Shown: positions 9,764 through 21,661 of the stretch, piece by piece
How the letters are laid out: each line of letters begins with the position of its first letter
How positions within the stretch are numbered: position 1 is the stretch's first letter
Source: Avena insularis
Taxonomy: Eukaryota > Streptophyta > Magnoliopsida > Poales > Poaceae
Assembly: GCA_023614405.1 (NCBI GenBank)
Contig: CM042684.1
Location: 465,877,650 to 465,941,649, forward strand
Direction: 5' to 3'
DNA length: 64,000 bases
Translations under genes and position numbers: made by a program
Notes under the pieces: model-generated
What the model was told of the DNA's origin: nothing
What the model saw: only the letters and a program-made list of their open reading frames with translations
Databases searched by the model: none

Positions 9764-10710
9764 ATGGAGAATCTCTCGGCGGAGGGGCAGTTGATTTACG
9801 CCACGCTCAACGCCGCCCATGACAAGAAGAGATCGGAGCTCGATGGACTCATCGTCGCGGCGGTCAATCGGGCGGTGGAGACCGCTGTCGTCAGATCGGT
9901 TGGTCCAGCCGTCGACAAGGCCATGAGTACCGTCGTCAATGACTTGCAAGCCTACACGGATGGAGCCGAAGAGGAGCTTCTCCGCCACATCAACGCCTTG
10001 CGTACCTCGATTGGTCTCGCCTCCCACACGGATGATGCGAATCCGGTCACCAGGACACCGAAGGGAGTCGCAGAGATCGGCCCTGAAGGGCACCGTTTGT
10101 CCACGACTACACGGGGGACGGGATCTGGGCATCAGCCTTACATCCCTCCTCCGGCAAGAGGTATCGCGGAGCAAGCTCAACTCGTTTCCTCGTTTACTAG
10201 CCTGCACAATCGCGAGCACCGCTCCCACACATCTGTGCACGGCAGCCTCCATCGATGGATTTCCCCAAATTCGATGGCCAAAACCCTAAGCTCTGGCAAA
10301 CTCGCTGTCAGAACTACTTTTCTATGTTCGATACAAACCCTGAATTGTGGATTGCAGTCGCTAGTATGCAGTTTGAAGGAGAAGCAGCCCAGTGGCTCTC
10401 TTCTGTGCAGAATCAGTTCGAGCGCGCTAGTTGGTTCACCTTTGCTGCGGCTGTAGTTGCACGTTTTGGCAAGAATCAACACAAATCTCTAGTGAGAAAA
10501 TTGTATAGGTTGCGTCAAACTGGTACGCTTGAGGAATATGTTCGTCAGTTTTCTGCTCTAATGGATTTACTGACGGCATATGAACCTCATCCTGACATGC
10601 TGCACTACACCACTCGTTTCGTAGATGGTTTAAAACTACATGTTCGCATTATTGTTGATGTTTAGCGTCCCGAGGATTTGGATACTGCGTACACTATTGC
10701 CCTTGTGTAG
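9764..10710 (+). pseudogene. Reina-like gag (capsid region), broken
   Basis: Structural protein of the retrotransposon particle. The N-terminal part from ATG 9764 (MENLSAEGQLIY) is alpha-helical in character; a frame change before about 10255 leads into the retrotransposon gag domain (MDFPKFDGQNPKLW, EGEAAQWL, LYRLRQTGTLEEYVRQF). In-frame stops at 10663-10665 and 10708-10710 break it before the protease. No zinc knuckle is visible. Confidence 0.85.
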
Positions 10711-10716
10711 GAAGAG

Positions 10717-13700
10717 GTGGAGGACAACGAGGAGGAACAACATCTCAATGTTTACAGAAGACCCCATTCATCTGCCTCATCGAGGCAGCTGCGTCAGTTG
10801 GCTGTTAAGACTGTTGATCGTCCACGCAGTCCAGAACAAGCTAAATCCACTACAACCAATGATGATAAGCTTGCAACTCTCAAAGCTTATCGTCGTGCCA
10901 AGGGTCTCTACTACATCTATGGTGAGAAGTGGGGGAAGGAGCATAAATGCAACAGTACTGTTCAGCTGCATGTTGTCCAGGAATTGTTGGAGTTCTGTGA
11001 TGAAACATCAGCAAATTCAGAGGAGAGTGAAGATGATTTGATGGTTTTATCAGCAGAAACTCAGTCTTCTGGCAAAGCTACAGCTGCAATTCGATTGGCC
11101 TGTCAACTAGCTGGACATTCGGCAGTGTTTCTCTTGGATTCTGGTAGTTCACACTCATTTGTGAGCTCCAGGCTGTCTAATCAATTATCAGGCCATGTAC
11201 CTCTCCTACAGGAACAGAAAGTGAGAATTGCAGGTGGTGGTCATTTACTCTGTACACAGATGATACCTAACCGCACTTGGTCTGCAGGTGGCTATACATT
11301 TCAATCTGACATGAAGGTTTTGCCCTTGAAACATTATGATGGTATCATTGGCATGGATTGGCTATCTGCTAGGGGCACAATGCAGATTAATTGGCATAAG
11401 AAGTGGTTATCCTTTGATCACAAGGGCACAACAGTTTTTCTTCAGGGGGAATTGCCAGAGCACTTTGCTTGTACTGTGGTGGAATTACATCTCATTCAAC
11501 CAGCAACTTCTCCCACCATTCCTTCTGAGATTCAAGCAATCATAGACAAATTTGCTGATGTGTTTAACCCACCAACTGGGTTGCCTCCCAGAAGATCCCG
11601 TGATCATCACATTCCTCTGATGGAAGGAGCCAGACTAGTAAACATCAGGCCTTACAGACAGTCTCCAGAACTCAAAACAGAGATTGAAAAACAAATACAG
11701 GAGATGTTGAACACTGGAGTTATTTCTCCCAGTACCAGTGCTTTTGCTTCTCCTATTATCATGGTCAAGAAGAAAGGGGATGCTTCAGGAGTGGATGAAC
11801 ATAAGCAACCTGACCAATGGCGCCTAGTAGTGGACTATCGAAATTTGAACATGATCACACTCAAAACCAAATACCCCTTACCTATTATTGATGAGCTGCT
11901 TGATGAGTTAGCTGGAGCGGCATAGTTTTCCAAGCTGGACTTGCGAGCTGGCTACCACCAAATCAGATTGGCACCTGGAGAGGAATTCAAAACAACTTTT
12001 CACACTCATAATGAGCACTTCTAGTTTAACAGGAGCTCCAGCTACTTTTCAAGTTGTGATGAATGACACCTTGGCTCCTGTGTTGAGAAGATGTGCAATT
12101 GTGTTCTTTGATGATATTTTGGTGTATAGCAAGTATTATACAGACCACATTCAACATTTGACCCAGGTTCTGCAGCTACTCCAGCAACATCATTGGAAGG
12201 TTAAGGCTACTAAGTGTGCATTTGCTCAGCAAAGTATCTCCTACTTAGGCTATGTTGTCAGTGCCAAAGGAGTGACAACTGACCCTGGCAAAGTTCATGA
12301 TGTACAAAAGTGGCTAGTATCCAAAACCTTGAAAGAACTGAGAGGGTTTTTGGGTCTCTCAGGGTATTACAGGAAGTTCATCCAGCACTATGGTATGATT
12401 AGTCAGCCTCTTACCAATTTGCTGCGTAAGCATGTTCCTTTTGTGTGGACTCAGGAAACTCAGCAAGCCTTTGATAGCCTCAAACAAGCTCTCACAACTG
12501 CTCCTATACTGGCCTTACCTGATTTCACCAAACAGTTCTCCATTAAAACTGATGCCTGTGAATCTGGTGTAGGAGCTGTTCTAGTTCAGTGTTGACATCC
12601 ACTGGCCTATGTCAGTCACGGGCTTGGTCCTCGTTCTCGTGGCCTTTCTACATATGAGAAGGAGTATATGGCTATACTATTGGCTGTCGAACAGTGGCGT
12701 CCCTACTTACAACATGCTGAATTTGTTATCCACACTGATCAGCGTAGTCTGGCACATCTTGAAGATCAGCGGCTGCACACATCGTGGCAACAGAAGGTTT
12801 TCATTAAGCTGTTGGGTTTGAAATTCAGTATCAGATATAAGAAAGGTTCAGACAACCGTGTTGCAGACGCTCTATCTCGCCGTCCCACACCAGAGTCTAG
12901 TCTGTTGGCTATTTCCAGTTTACAGCCTGTGTGGTTGTCTGAAATCAATAAGTTATATCAAGGCCATGCTGATGCTAAGGAGTTGCTGGCTCGTCTAGCT
13001 GTTCAAACAACTCCTGATGATAAATACAAATTGCACCAGAGTCTGATCAGGTACAAGGGTCGGATTTGGCTTCCAGCTGACCAGTCTTTCACTACTCATA
13101 TCATTGAGGCCTTCCATGATAGCCCAGTGGGTGGGCATTCTGGTTTCCCAGTTACCCCGAGTCGTATAAAGAAACTTTTTTACTGGAAGGGCATGGAGCA
13201 GCAAATCCTTGCATATGTGCAGGAATGTGTCATCTGTTAGAGGGCTAAGCCAGATCGAGCTAAATATCCTGGATTACTAGAACCATTACCAATTCCTAGT
13301 CAGTTCTGGCAAATGGTGCCGATGGTTCCATCGAAGGACTTCCCAAATCTGGCCGCTTCAACTACATACTTGTGGTGGTTGACAAGCTGTCACGATATGC
13401 CCATTTCATTGGCTTACAGCATCCATTTACAGTTGCTACCGTCGCTATGGCATTCATGGACAATGTTCACCGTTTGCACAGCATGCCAGAGTCTATGGTC
13501 ACTGACAGAGATCGCATTTTTACTAGCCGCTTCTGGAAAGAAGTGGCGGCCTTGGCAGGCACTAAGTTGCGCATGAGCTCTTCTCATCACCCACAAACTG
13601 ATGGGCAGTCTGAGCGGGTCAATCAGTGTTTGGAAGGCTATTTGCGCTGTTTTGCACACACTTGCCCTGTCAAATGGGCGCAATGGCTCTCTCTGGCTGA

Positions 13701-14371
13701 GTATTGGTATAACACTAGCATGCATTCTGCACTTGGGGGGAAATCAACGTTTGAGGTGCTGTATGGACATTCTCCTCGACATTTTGGTCTCTCCACTGCT
13801 GATACTTGCACAGTACCTGATTTGGAGACTTGGATGCAAGAACGGGCTCTGATGGTGAGTTTCTTGCGGCAACATCTGGAGCGAATCCGTAATCGCATGA
13901 AGAACCAAGCAGATAAGAAGCGCTCTGAGCGTGTTTTCCAGACTGGAGATTCAGTGTTTTTGAAACTACAACCATACATCCAGTCTTCTGTCGCTCCCAG
14001 AGCTCATCATAAGCTACTCTTCAAATTCTATGGCCCATTTCTGGTGACTGAACGCATTGGTGGTTCTGCTTATCGTCTCCAACTCCCTGAACACAGTCGG
14101 ATCCATCCCGTGTTTCACGTTTCGCAATTGAAGCGCGCTTTGGGTCCGCGCTGTCAGGTACAGGCTGAATTACCTTCTAGAAATGCTAACTATGCTGTTC
14201 CTCTCCGTATTCTCCAGCGCCGCTTCCGTCAGCGTGGTACCACTTCAGTTCCACAAGGGTTGATTCAGTGGTCAGGACAAGCTGAGTCTTTGACGACGTG
14301 GGAAGATTTGGCTGAGCTTCGTCAGCATTTTCCCCGCGCGCCAGCTTGGGGACAAGCTGGCCCTCAAGAAC
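10717..14371 (+). pseudogene. Reina-like pol (protease, RT, RNase H, integrase, chromodomain), broken
   Basis: Domains in order: aspartic protease with FLLDSGSSHSF (about 11131-11163); reverse transcriptase with WRLVVDYRNLN (about 11820) and the catalytic FFDDILVYS (about 12107-12130); RNase H with TDACESGVGAVL (about 12550); integrase zinc region ending QECVIC (13240); integrase core with VTDRDRIF (13498) and HPQTDGQSERVNQ (13590), so the catalytic acidic residues are present; chromodomain-like tail near 14260-14330. Breaks: stops at 11923-11925, 12002-12025 (with a small deletion), 12593-12595 and 13238-13240, and frame changes near 12010 and 13310. It cannot make an intact polyprotein. Confidence 0.92.
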
Positions 14372-14378
14372 GGAGGAA

Positions 14379-14693
14379 TGTCAGCGCTGCTTCCTCTACA
14401 CCACAGGCTGGTCTTCACCCACCACGGGCCGACGGAGGAGATACGGGCCGAAGCATCGACGCGAGCGGGGCCCATGAACGCAAGAGGAGCCGCGTCCCTA
14501 GCTCACGCTACCCGCTGAGGAATGGGACACCGCTTAGTATAATAGGGACAGACTAGCGCTAGAACCGGTGGCAAATTACTTGGCAGATGCCGTAGCTTGT
14601 AAGGGAACTCGAATACCGCCCAGTATGTATCACCAAACTATTATCCAGTACTAAATTGCCGATCTCTATAGCAATCCAAGCTGGTTGCTAACA
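14379..14693 (+). repeat. 3' LTR of the Reina-like element (315 bp)
   Basis: Same ends as the 5' LTR. A purine-rich tract (aagaacggaggaa, 14366-14378) directly before it is the probable plus-strand primer site. Confidence 0.95.
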
Positions 14694-14826
14694 GCCGCAG
14701 CCATACCATCCGCGCCCTCATCCTAAACCCACCCGAGATCTCTCCATGCTCGTAGAGTCAGCGATGGAGGGAGTCAGGCTGGGGTAGTGGAGGCGCAATG
14801 ACCGGCAGTGTACCGGAGAGACGGTC

Positions 14827-14834
14827 TATTTATA
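14827..14834 (-). promoter_or_regulatory. TATA box of the B3 gene
   Basis: TATAAATA on the minus strand, 123 bp upstream of the ATG at 14704. It is now cut off from most of the coding region by the retrotransposon. Confidence 0.5.
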
Positions 14835-16218
14835 GATGGGAGGCAGAGGCTTCCGATTCTCCATCATGATAATTACCGCGATGTCCCAAGCGTCGCATGC
14901 TAATTAAATTTTTGAAGAGCTCTAAGCTTATTACTATCTCCAAAGACCCCTACCGGCCATAGACTCAAAAGTTGTGTCACTTTGAGAATCGGCCGTGACT
15001 CTTGGATTGGATAAAAATCAGTAGGTAGCTTCCCTAGACAGTTGCGTATCAATGGGATATGAGATAGTTTCATGTTGGAATATCTCGAAGGCACAAAAAC
15101 AGTTTTAAATTACAATTAAAAAAACTGTTTAAATTTCAAATGTTGCCTCAAGGGTTAAAAAATTGTATATGGGTACAGTAGTTCATTCCTCTAGGTAAAT
15201 CTTTTCGACAAGTCATATCCGCACTAATGGACTACGTACTCAACATCACCATATTGGATCATACACAACTTACACTAAATAATTGCTAATTATAACTTTC
15301 TAGTAATTAACCCTTTGAGCTAAATAAGATGAAATAAAATTGTCAACATGTGTGTTACGCGGGATAACTTACTCGTTTGGTCTTGAGAGGAAATCTCCGG
15401 ATGAGTTATGTCTTTAGTTAGTTTATCTTTCAGTTACCGTATAAGTCTCTCTTATCTCTATCTAATAGACACAGTTATAGTGTGTGTTTATAAGATAGTG
15501 CAAGCTTTGCTGTCGCTAACTTTACTATACCCCTTGTTGCCGAGCGCAGTTGAATTCTAGTTCTCGCCAGTACGCTCCTTAGTACTGAGCGCTCCTTATT
15601 TTACTTTACCTATTTGAGTCTTTACCTGCCACGCAGGCATGTTTGATCACGAGGATGACCCCTCCGCTTATTACATCAGCCATGCCGATGAGGACTACTA
15701 TCAGGAGTAGTTCTAGGATCCTACTAGACTTCACGTGCTGTGTGGACTTGGGAGTCCACTTGTTGATTTATTGGCATCTTATGTATATTTGCTTCTTGAT
15801 CTGTATTCGGGTTTGCCATTTTGCTTCCTCTTGATGTATAATGTATTATTGCAGTATGTGTCCTATGAGTTACTATCTATTTTTGATCTTGTCATAATGA
15901 CATTGATTATATTTTCTTTCTTTGTACCTAAATGATGGTCTCTAACTTGTTGCATTTGGACACGAGTATGTACAGTTGGGACCAAGCACCCATCATGTGA
16001 TTCTCGCGTTTGTACCTATAATCTTAGTTGTGGATGTGGAGCCGTATGGTACCGTGTCTGCCGACTATGCGTGGCCTACCGTGCCATTTTCTGATAGTAA
16101 CCTTTGCGTCCACCGTGAGATTGTACATGCATCTAAGTTAAGAACAGTTTTTGGAGCTTACACTACGTTAGGGCGTTAAGGCGTGAATCGTGAAACTAAG
16201 TAGGCACACCAATACGGA
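14835..16218. other. Intergenic, AT-rich, nothing recognised
   Basis: No intact gene. The stretch 15480-16190 has the look of an old decayed element, but no terminus or motif could be fixed. Short open frames have no family resemblance. Confidence 0.4.
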
Positions 16219-16512
16219 GGAACCAAATCCTCTAACATATAGGTGCAAAGTTATAGAGGAGCTACATACAGTACCCTAACTTCTTTTTTCCAAACATTAT
16301 GATTAAGACCAAAATGTCTTAAATTAATTTATCTAATACGAATTTTTGTTATGAATTTTGAGTAATTATATACATACAGAACTATTGTGTAATAAAATTG
16401 AGTTCAAACTTTTTATGTCTACGGTAATTAATTATAGTATATAATAGGGTACTTAAGCTACGGTACCCCGACTTTCCTAACTTTCCTCCTCTAAGTTAGA
16501 GGATCCGGTTCC
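16219..16512. mobile_element. Mutator-type MITE with 9-bp target duplication (294 bp)
   Basis: Terminal inverted repeats GGAACCAAATCCTCTAAC (left, 16219) and GGAACCGGATCCTCTAAC (right, complement, ending 16512) flanked by the exact 9-bp duplication CAATACGGA (16210-16218 and 16513-16521). A 9-bp duplication is diagnostic of the Mutator superfamily. It encodes no transposase. It lies about 190 bp past the stop codon of the F-box gene, possibly within its 3' untranslated region. Confidence 0.85.
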
Positions 16513-16698
16513 CAATACGGAAAGGGTGCAGAAGAAGCAGCATTAAGGAAAATAGTTAAAATATGAGACACAATCACTCTTAACTAATTCCCTAGAGAGA
16601 AACGATGCTACGGAGGGGAGCAGTTTACATCGAAAAGACTAAGAGCAGACTAGGATTAGTCAGACACAAAATACCTATGCCAGATATCGGCATCAACT

Positions 16699-18283
16699 TC
16701 AAGGTAGGTCCCTCATCCAACACGGGGCATATGCAAAAGATACTCGTATATCCTCACCATAGGTGGTAGCCATCCATCCCAAACGAAGAACCCTCGAGCT
16801 ATTCATGTGGTATGCTATCACTGTATGATGCCCATCAGAAAACAAGACAACTTCCTTGTAAGGATGATATCCAAAACACGTGAAAAAAGGAGCATTAGGG
16901 CTGTACTCTCTAGGCCAGTCCGTAGTGTCAAGTGTATTTTCACCGTGCGAGTCCCATTTGAAATAATCTTCAACTAGTGACTCGGTGTTGGCTTGGTTCT
17001 CTAGCAACAACTTGGCCTGATCATCTCTCTGTACTCTCCATGGTAATTTTTCAGAAGGATTCCACGGATAATCTCTCACTGAAGGCTCAAGATTGACTTG
17101 GTTTTTTATCACCCAGTTTATCTGACCACATGATTCATCGAGGAAACAAACTTGAGCCGTGCATGGCCCATGAATCAATGTACAATACACTCCTTTCTTC
17201 GATTTCCCTAGACGAGGTCTTCCCTTGTTTCCCTTGGGCAATTTAAATACTCGGTACTTATCATTCGACAAGTTTATTCTGCAATACAAATTCACCATTA
17301 AACAACAACAACAGTTAATAGTAACCCAATTATTATAATAAGTATCTTTAAAACAGTAAAAACAAATAATGCTCCCTCTGTCTGGAATTTAGATTTGTCT
17401 AGATTCACATGTATTTAATACAATATAAAACACATGTCTAGACAAATATGTGAGGACAGTAATAGTAATATATCTTACTTAAAAAAAGTAATACTAGTAT
17501 GTATGTGCCGTGTGAGATGGAGTAGAGATATATATACCTCGTAGCGAAACCTTCTTCGCACGGACTGTAGAGTGCTCCGTGCCAATATGTAGTGTGATAC
17601 AAATTGAAAAAGAGGTCCGTATTGGTTTTCAGATCAGCAACGGTTCCCGCGGCATCTCCTTGTCGCATAAATGACCTTTCTTTCCAGCACTTAGTTTCTG
17701 ACGAGAAGACATCAATGATGTAGGGCGATGGTGGCCATTCCATTGCTGAAACGGGTCCATCGCAGTACACATGTTTGGAGATGTGTCCTGACGGAAGTTT
17801 ATTGGGAATATAGGGGATTAGCAACACCTTGTAATGTGGCGACTCGGTGGGGTCATAGACGAGGCATTCTTTACGATCCAAGTCGTGGATGCAGTCCGGC
17901 ACCGTGCACGATCGCGGGAACGGTGGCAACCGTACCGACTGGCGCGTCGCAGGATTAACCACGTGGTTCCGAAGCAATATTAAGCCATTGCAATAATCTA
18001 GAACATAATTATCATACCATGGACACATTCGGTCGTCGACGTAGTCAATCCTGCTGGTGATGCTGCACATCGTAGTTGTACCGGCGAAAAGCTTCAAGGG
18101 GAGTGGATCTATCGTCGTGAATATGACTGCATCGAGCCAGAGCGGGAGCAAGTCAGCGCGCACAAGGCGGTGGCCGTCTATGGTGACACGCCAGGACGTG
18201 CAGACGCAGCGGGAGGCGGCGAGGCTGCGCGGGGGGAGGAGGCGGAAGATGTCGACAAGCACGTCCGTGCATACCACATCCAT
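16699..18283 (-). CDS. F-box protein, two exons (441 aa)
   Basis: Probable substrate-recognition subunit of an SCF ubiquitin ligase, acting in nucleus or cytosol. Exon 1 is 18283-17538, exon 2 is 17278-16699; the 259-bp intron has a GT donor (ACGAG then GTATATAT) and an AG acceptor (TATTGCAG), and the join keeps frame (746 + 580 nt = 442 codons with stop). The F-box is at the N-terminus (residues about 4-45: DVLVDIFRLLPPRSLAASRC, then CTSWR). The rest is the beta-propeller-like C-terminal region common in the large grass F-box families (CNGLILLR, NPATRQSVRLPPF, CLVYDPT). No stop or frameshift is seen. This is the only host gene in the window that looks intact. The substrate cannot be told from sequence. 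Confidence 0.85.
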
Positions 18284-18870
18284 GTCGATCGGTGGGAGAG
18301 AGGGAGGAATCGATCCGCAGATTAAAGATCCGATCGGCAGTACCTAAGGTAGGTTTTATCGGTACCGATTCGCGAGACAATCTAACTCCCGTGCGCCCCC
18401 ACACCATCTCCGACTCGGTACCTTGTTTTTTCGGGAACAGCTAAGTAAGACTAGGTGCGTAATTACGTGAGCACTTTCTTTTCCTTGGATGGAAAACCAA
18501 AGCACACAGCCCACGTGTATATGTGGGCCTACGAGTTTGTCATGTGCCCATCGTCACATGGGCCGTCAGGTGGACGCCGTGGCGAGAAGTGGGCTACAGG
18601 CCCAATGTGATAGTAGGACGAGGCGAGCAGCTCGACTTAAAGGAGATGGAGGGTGACCAGAAAGGGCATCGGAGAACCAGAACCGAACTGGAGAACCCTG
18701 GCAAGGGCACACGGCTCCTTCTCCCCCTGAATTCTCTCTTCCTCATGTATCCCTTCTTCTCCTACCAGACCATTATAGCTTGAACTACCCTAGAATCTTG
18801 TAATACTTCCTCTAGTAGCGCCAATACCAAGTGGGATCGTAACAGAGTTTTAAAAATCAATTACTAAAAT
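18284..18870. promoter_or_regulatory. Upstream region of the F-box gene
   Basis: Spacer between the F-box ATG and the LINE target site. A G-box core CACGTG is at about 18512-18517 (ccacgtgtat). No clear TATA box was fixed for the minus-strand gene. Short open frames here have no known motif. Confidence 0.35.
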
Positions 18871-18882
18871 AATTAGCATGTG

Positions 18883-21552
18883 TCTCTAAGAGGAAACGCA
18901 CGGCACGGCAGCTGACGAGCTGGGCAGACAAGAAGGTTGGATCGGTGAGACTGCAGCTTATGATAGCGCGGGAAGTGGTGTATCGACTGGATGTCGCCAT
19001 GGAATACAGACAACTCACCGCGGATGAACGCGCACTTCGTGCTAAGCTGAAGCACACATACCTAGGGTTGGCCTCCCTAGAGCGCACCATGCCACGTAAA
19101 CGCGCCAAGGTGGCATGGCTGAAAGAGGGAGACGCAAACACTGTGTTTTTCCATCAGCATGCCTCCTATCGGAGACAGAAGAACGTGATCCGTAGCCTTC
19201 GATGGCGCAGTGGTGGTGGACCATGCGGCCATGGCAAAAGCTACACACGATCATTTCCAGTCTCTGCTAGGGACGTCAGTTGACCGAGAATTCTCGCTGG
19301 ATCTAGAATTTGTAGATACACATGCTGAGGACCTCTCGGAGCTGGATGCACCCTTTTCAGAGGAAGAGGTGTGGGATGTTGTGAAGAGACTACCTCATGG
19401 CAAGGCGCCAGGACCGGATGGATTCACGTCAGAATTCTTACAGTCCTGCTGACAAACGGTCAAAACTGATTTTATGATGGCCTTCGACAAGCTGCATACT
19501 TTAAATGGGCGCGGCTTTCAAGGACTTAACCAAGCCTTGATCATGTTGCTGCCCAAACGGTGTGACGCGACAGCTCTTGGGGACTATCGTCCGATTAGCC
19601 TAATACACATCTTTGCCAAGCTGGCGGCGAAGGTGTTGGCATCGAGGCTTGCCCCTAGACTGGGGGCCCTGGTGGATCTGTACCAATGCGCCTTCATCCA
19701 GAAGCGCTGCATACATGATAATTTTATGTTGGTTCAGTAGACAGCTAGACTTCTACACAGGCTCAAGGAGCCGCAAGTCATGCTCAAGCTAGACATAGCT
19801 CGAGCTTTCGACTCAGTGTCATGGGCGCTGTTGTTCGAGTTGCTGCGTAAAGTAGGGTTCGGCCCCAGATTTCGAGAGCTGGTGGCCATCCTACTATCGA
19901 CAGCCAGCACACGGGTGTTGCTCAACGGCGAGCCAGGCCCCCCATTTGGTATCGTCGGGGCCTGAGACAAGGAGACCCCTTGTCGCCGATGTTGTTTGTG
20001 TTGTTTATCAACTCGCTCAATAGGATGTTGGCTAAGGCCAAAGAGTTGGGTGTGTTGAGACGGGTGGCGTCCCGTGAACTGGTGACGTCAGTATCTCTTT
20101 ACGCTGATGATGTGGTGATATCCTGTCACGCCGACGAAGCAGAACTACGCGCGGTACGCGCAATTCTCGCTCTCTTTGGGGAGACATCAGGGCTACGGAC
20201 GAGGAAGCCGAGAGAGCGGCAGGTGTCATGGAGTGCTAGTTGGCACCCTTCCCTGTCAAATACCTTGGCATCCCCCTTTCGGTGCGACGTCCATCAGCTG
20301 CTGCACTCCAACCACTGGTGGACAGTATAGCAGACCGCCTACCATCATGGAAAGCCTCCATGATGACGAAGGCTGGGCGCTTGGCTCTCGTTAAGTCGGT
20401 ACTGATGGTGATCCCTCTCCACCAGATCATCGTACTTGGGCTTAACAGGAAGACCCTAAAGTAGATCCAAAAGATTTGCAGGGGCTTCCTTTGGGCCGGA
20501 AGGGCCGACGCGGAAGGAGGACACTGCCACGTCAACCGGGACAGGGTTTGTAGACCCCTCAAGCACGGCGGCTTGGGAGTTCCAGACCTAGGCCGCATGG
20601 CCATTATCCTCAGGACACGCTGGATTTGGAGGATGCGCACCGACCCGCTGCGGCCTTGGCTTGGGCTCGATATGCGCTTCTCCAACACGGAGCTTCAGGT
20701 CTTCGACGCCTCCACTACAATGGTGGTGGGTGATGGCTCGCTGGCCCTTTTTTGGACAGATAGATGGTCGACAGCCAGAAAATCGAGGCGATAGCGCCGG
20801 ACCTCATGGCGCTAATCCTGACCCGTGCTCGTAAGAGCCGCACGGTGAGAGAGGCGCTTCTGCAGCGCCGGTGGATCACGGTCATCCAAGGGGTGATGAG
20901 CGCACTAGCCCTTTGGCAGTATGTACAGTTGTGGATTAGGACGAGAGACTTCACTCGGTCGGATGGGACTGACATCCTACGTTGGAGGTGGACGAGGGAT
21001 GCACAGTACTCCTCCAAGTCTTGTTACGATTTCCTTTTCAAAGGAGCATTGCTGACGAGCTCTTGGAGGCTCAACTGGCGCACGTGAGCCCCACCATGAG
21101 TGAAGTTCTTTGTCTGGCTAGCTTGCCAAGACCGCTGCTGGACGGGGGAGAGGCTGGCGCGACGAGGGCTTCCACACCCACCTCACTACCCCCTGTGTGA
21201 CTAGTCGACGGAGACGATGAGGCATCTACTTGTTGGCTGCCCATTCTCTCGATCGGTCTGGCACGAGGTGCTATCATGGATCTGATCCACGGCCGTCCCC
21301 CCAGAGGAGGATGAGGCGGATTTCGTCGAATGGTGGCTGAAGGTGTGCCAATCTACCCCGCGTGCCTTGCGCAAGGGAACCTCGTCGCTAGTGATGCTGA
21401 CGACATGGTGGATTTGGAAGCAGCGCAATGCGGTCGTCTTCGATAACGTCTCTCCGAACCTAGGAGGGCTCCTGGACATGATTCGATCCGAGGCTCGATC
21501 TTGGGCTGACGCCGGAGCGAGGGGGCTACATGCACTGATTCCAGCCGCCTAG
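18883..21552 (+). pseudogene. LINE reverse transcriptase with zf-RVT tail, broken
   Basis: In order: the pre-RT block (LGLASLERTMPRKRAKVAWL, then EGDANTVFFHQHAS); RT motifs HGKAPGPDGFTSEF (about 19395), DYRPISLIH (about 19583), LDIARAFDSVSW (about 19788) and the catalytic SLYADDVVI (about 20095-20120); then a C-terminal zinc-ribbon-like region (MRHLLVGCPFSRSVWHEVLS) near 21220-21280. Breaks: frame change near 19200, stops at 19450-19452, 19738-19740 and 19963-19965, further frame changes near 20200 and a stop near 20461. No endonuclease is present. Confidence 0.9.
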
Positions 21553-21637
21553 GTTTAGCGGGTTGAGTTGTACGGGGTGTTCGCTTGTAATAAGCGTGTA
21601 AATATTTGTACGAACTCTCTCTTTCTTATCAATGCAT

Positions 21638-21661
21638 CGAAACGCAAGCTTTGCGTTTTCG
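21638..21661 (+). repeat. 3'-terminal hairpin of the LINE
   Basis: An inverted repeat (cgaaacgcaa, then gct, then a matching ttgcgttttcg) directly before the A tail. In LINEs such 3' structures can be recognised by the element's own reverse transcriptase; that role here is inferred. Confidence 0.6.

Larger units (their letters stand above)
9363..14693 (+). mobile_element. Reina-like Gypsy (chromovirus) LTR retrotransposon, complete, 5331 bp
   Basis: Two LTRs begin TGTCAGCGCTGC and end GGTTGCTAACA. The flanking target duplications are exact: GCCGC at 9358-9362 and 14694-14698. A primer-binding site for initiator Met tRNA follows the 5' LTR. The order is gag, protease, reverse transcriptase, RNase H, integrase, which is Gypsy. 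The integrase C-terminus has a chromodomain-like end (LIQWSGQAESLTTWEDL). The small size and the roughly 300-bp LTRs fit the Reina lineage of chromoviruses. By my hand alignment the LTRs differ by six substitutions and two gaps, so the insertion is fairly young although the coding region is already broken. Confidence 0.93.
8811..14704 (-). pseudogene. B3-domain (REM-like) transcription factor gene, disrupted by a Gypsy insertion
   Basis: The 3' part (8811 to about 9055, minus) encodes FVLVMHLGIRGSVRLPDAF and on through HEADSGQGPWTVGT, INWHAFVDE and LRVGH, matching a plant B3 DNA-binding domain in order and spacing; it stops just where the last strand of the fold should begin. A plausible splice acceptor (ctccag) precedes it near 9053. 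The 5' end is split: an ATG at 14704-14702 begins M-A-A, and the reading resumes at 9362 with A-G-Q-P-N and a run of serines to about 9258. The Reina element lies between, inserted at codon 4 with GCCGC duplicated. B3 proteins of this type are nuclear DNA-binding factors. The exon join between the serine-rich start and the B3 exon is inferred. It could instead be an already incomplete gene copy before the insertion. Confidence 0.6.

Noticed and set aside
14900..16180. Several 60-70-codon open frames
   Set aside because: AT-rich sequence, no motifs, no splice or promoter context.
18523..18783. 86-codon plus-strand ORF upstream of the F-box gene
   Set aside because: No motif; lies in the likely promoter region of the divergent gene.
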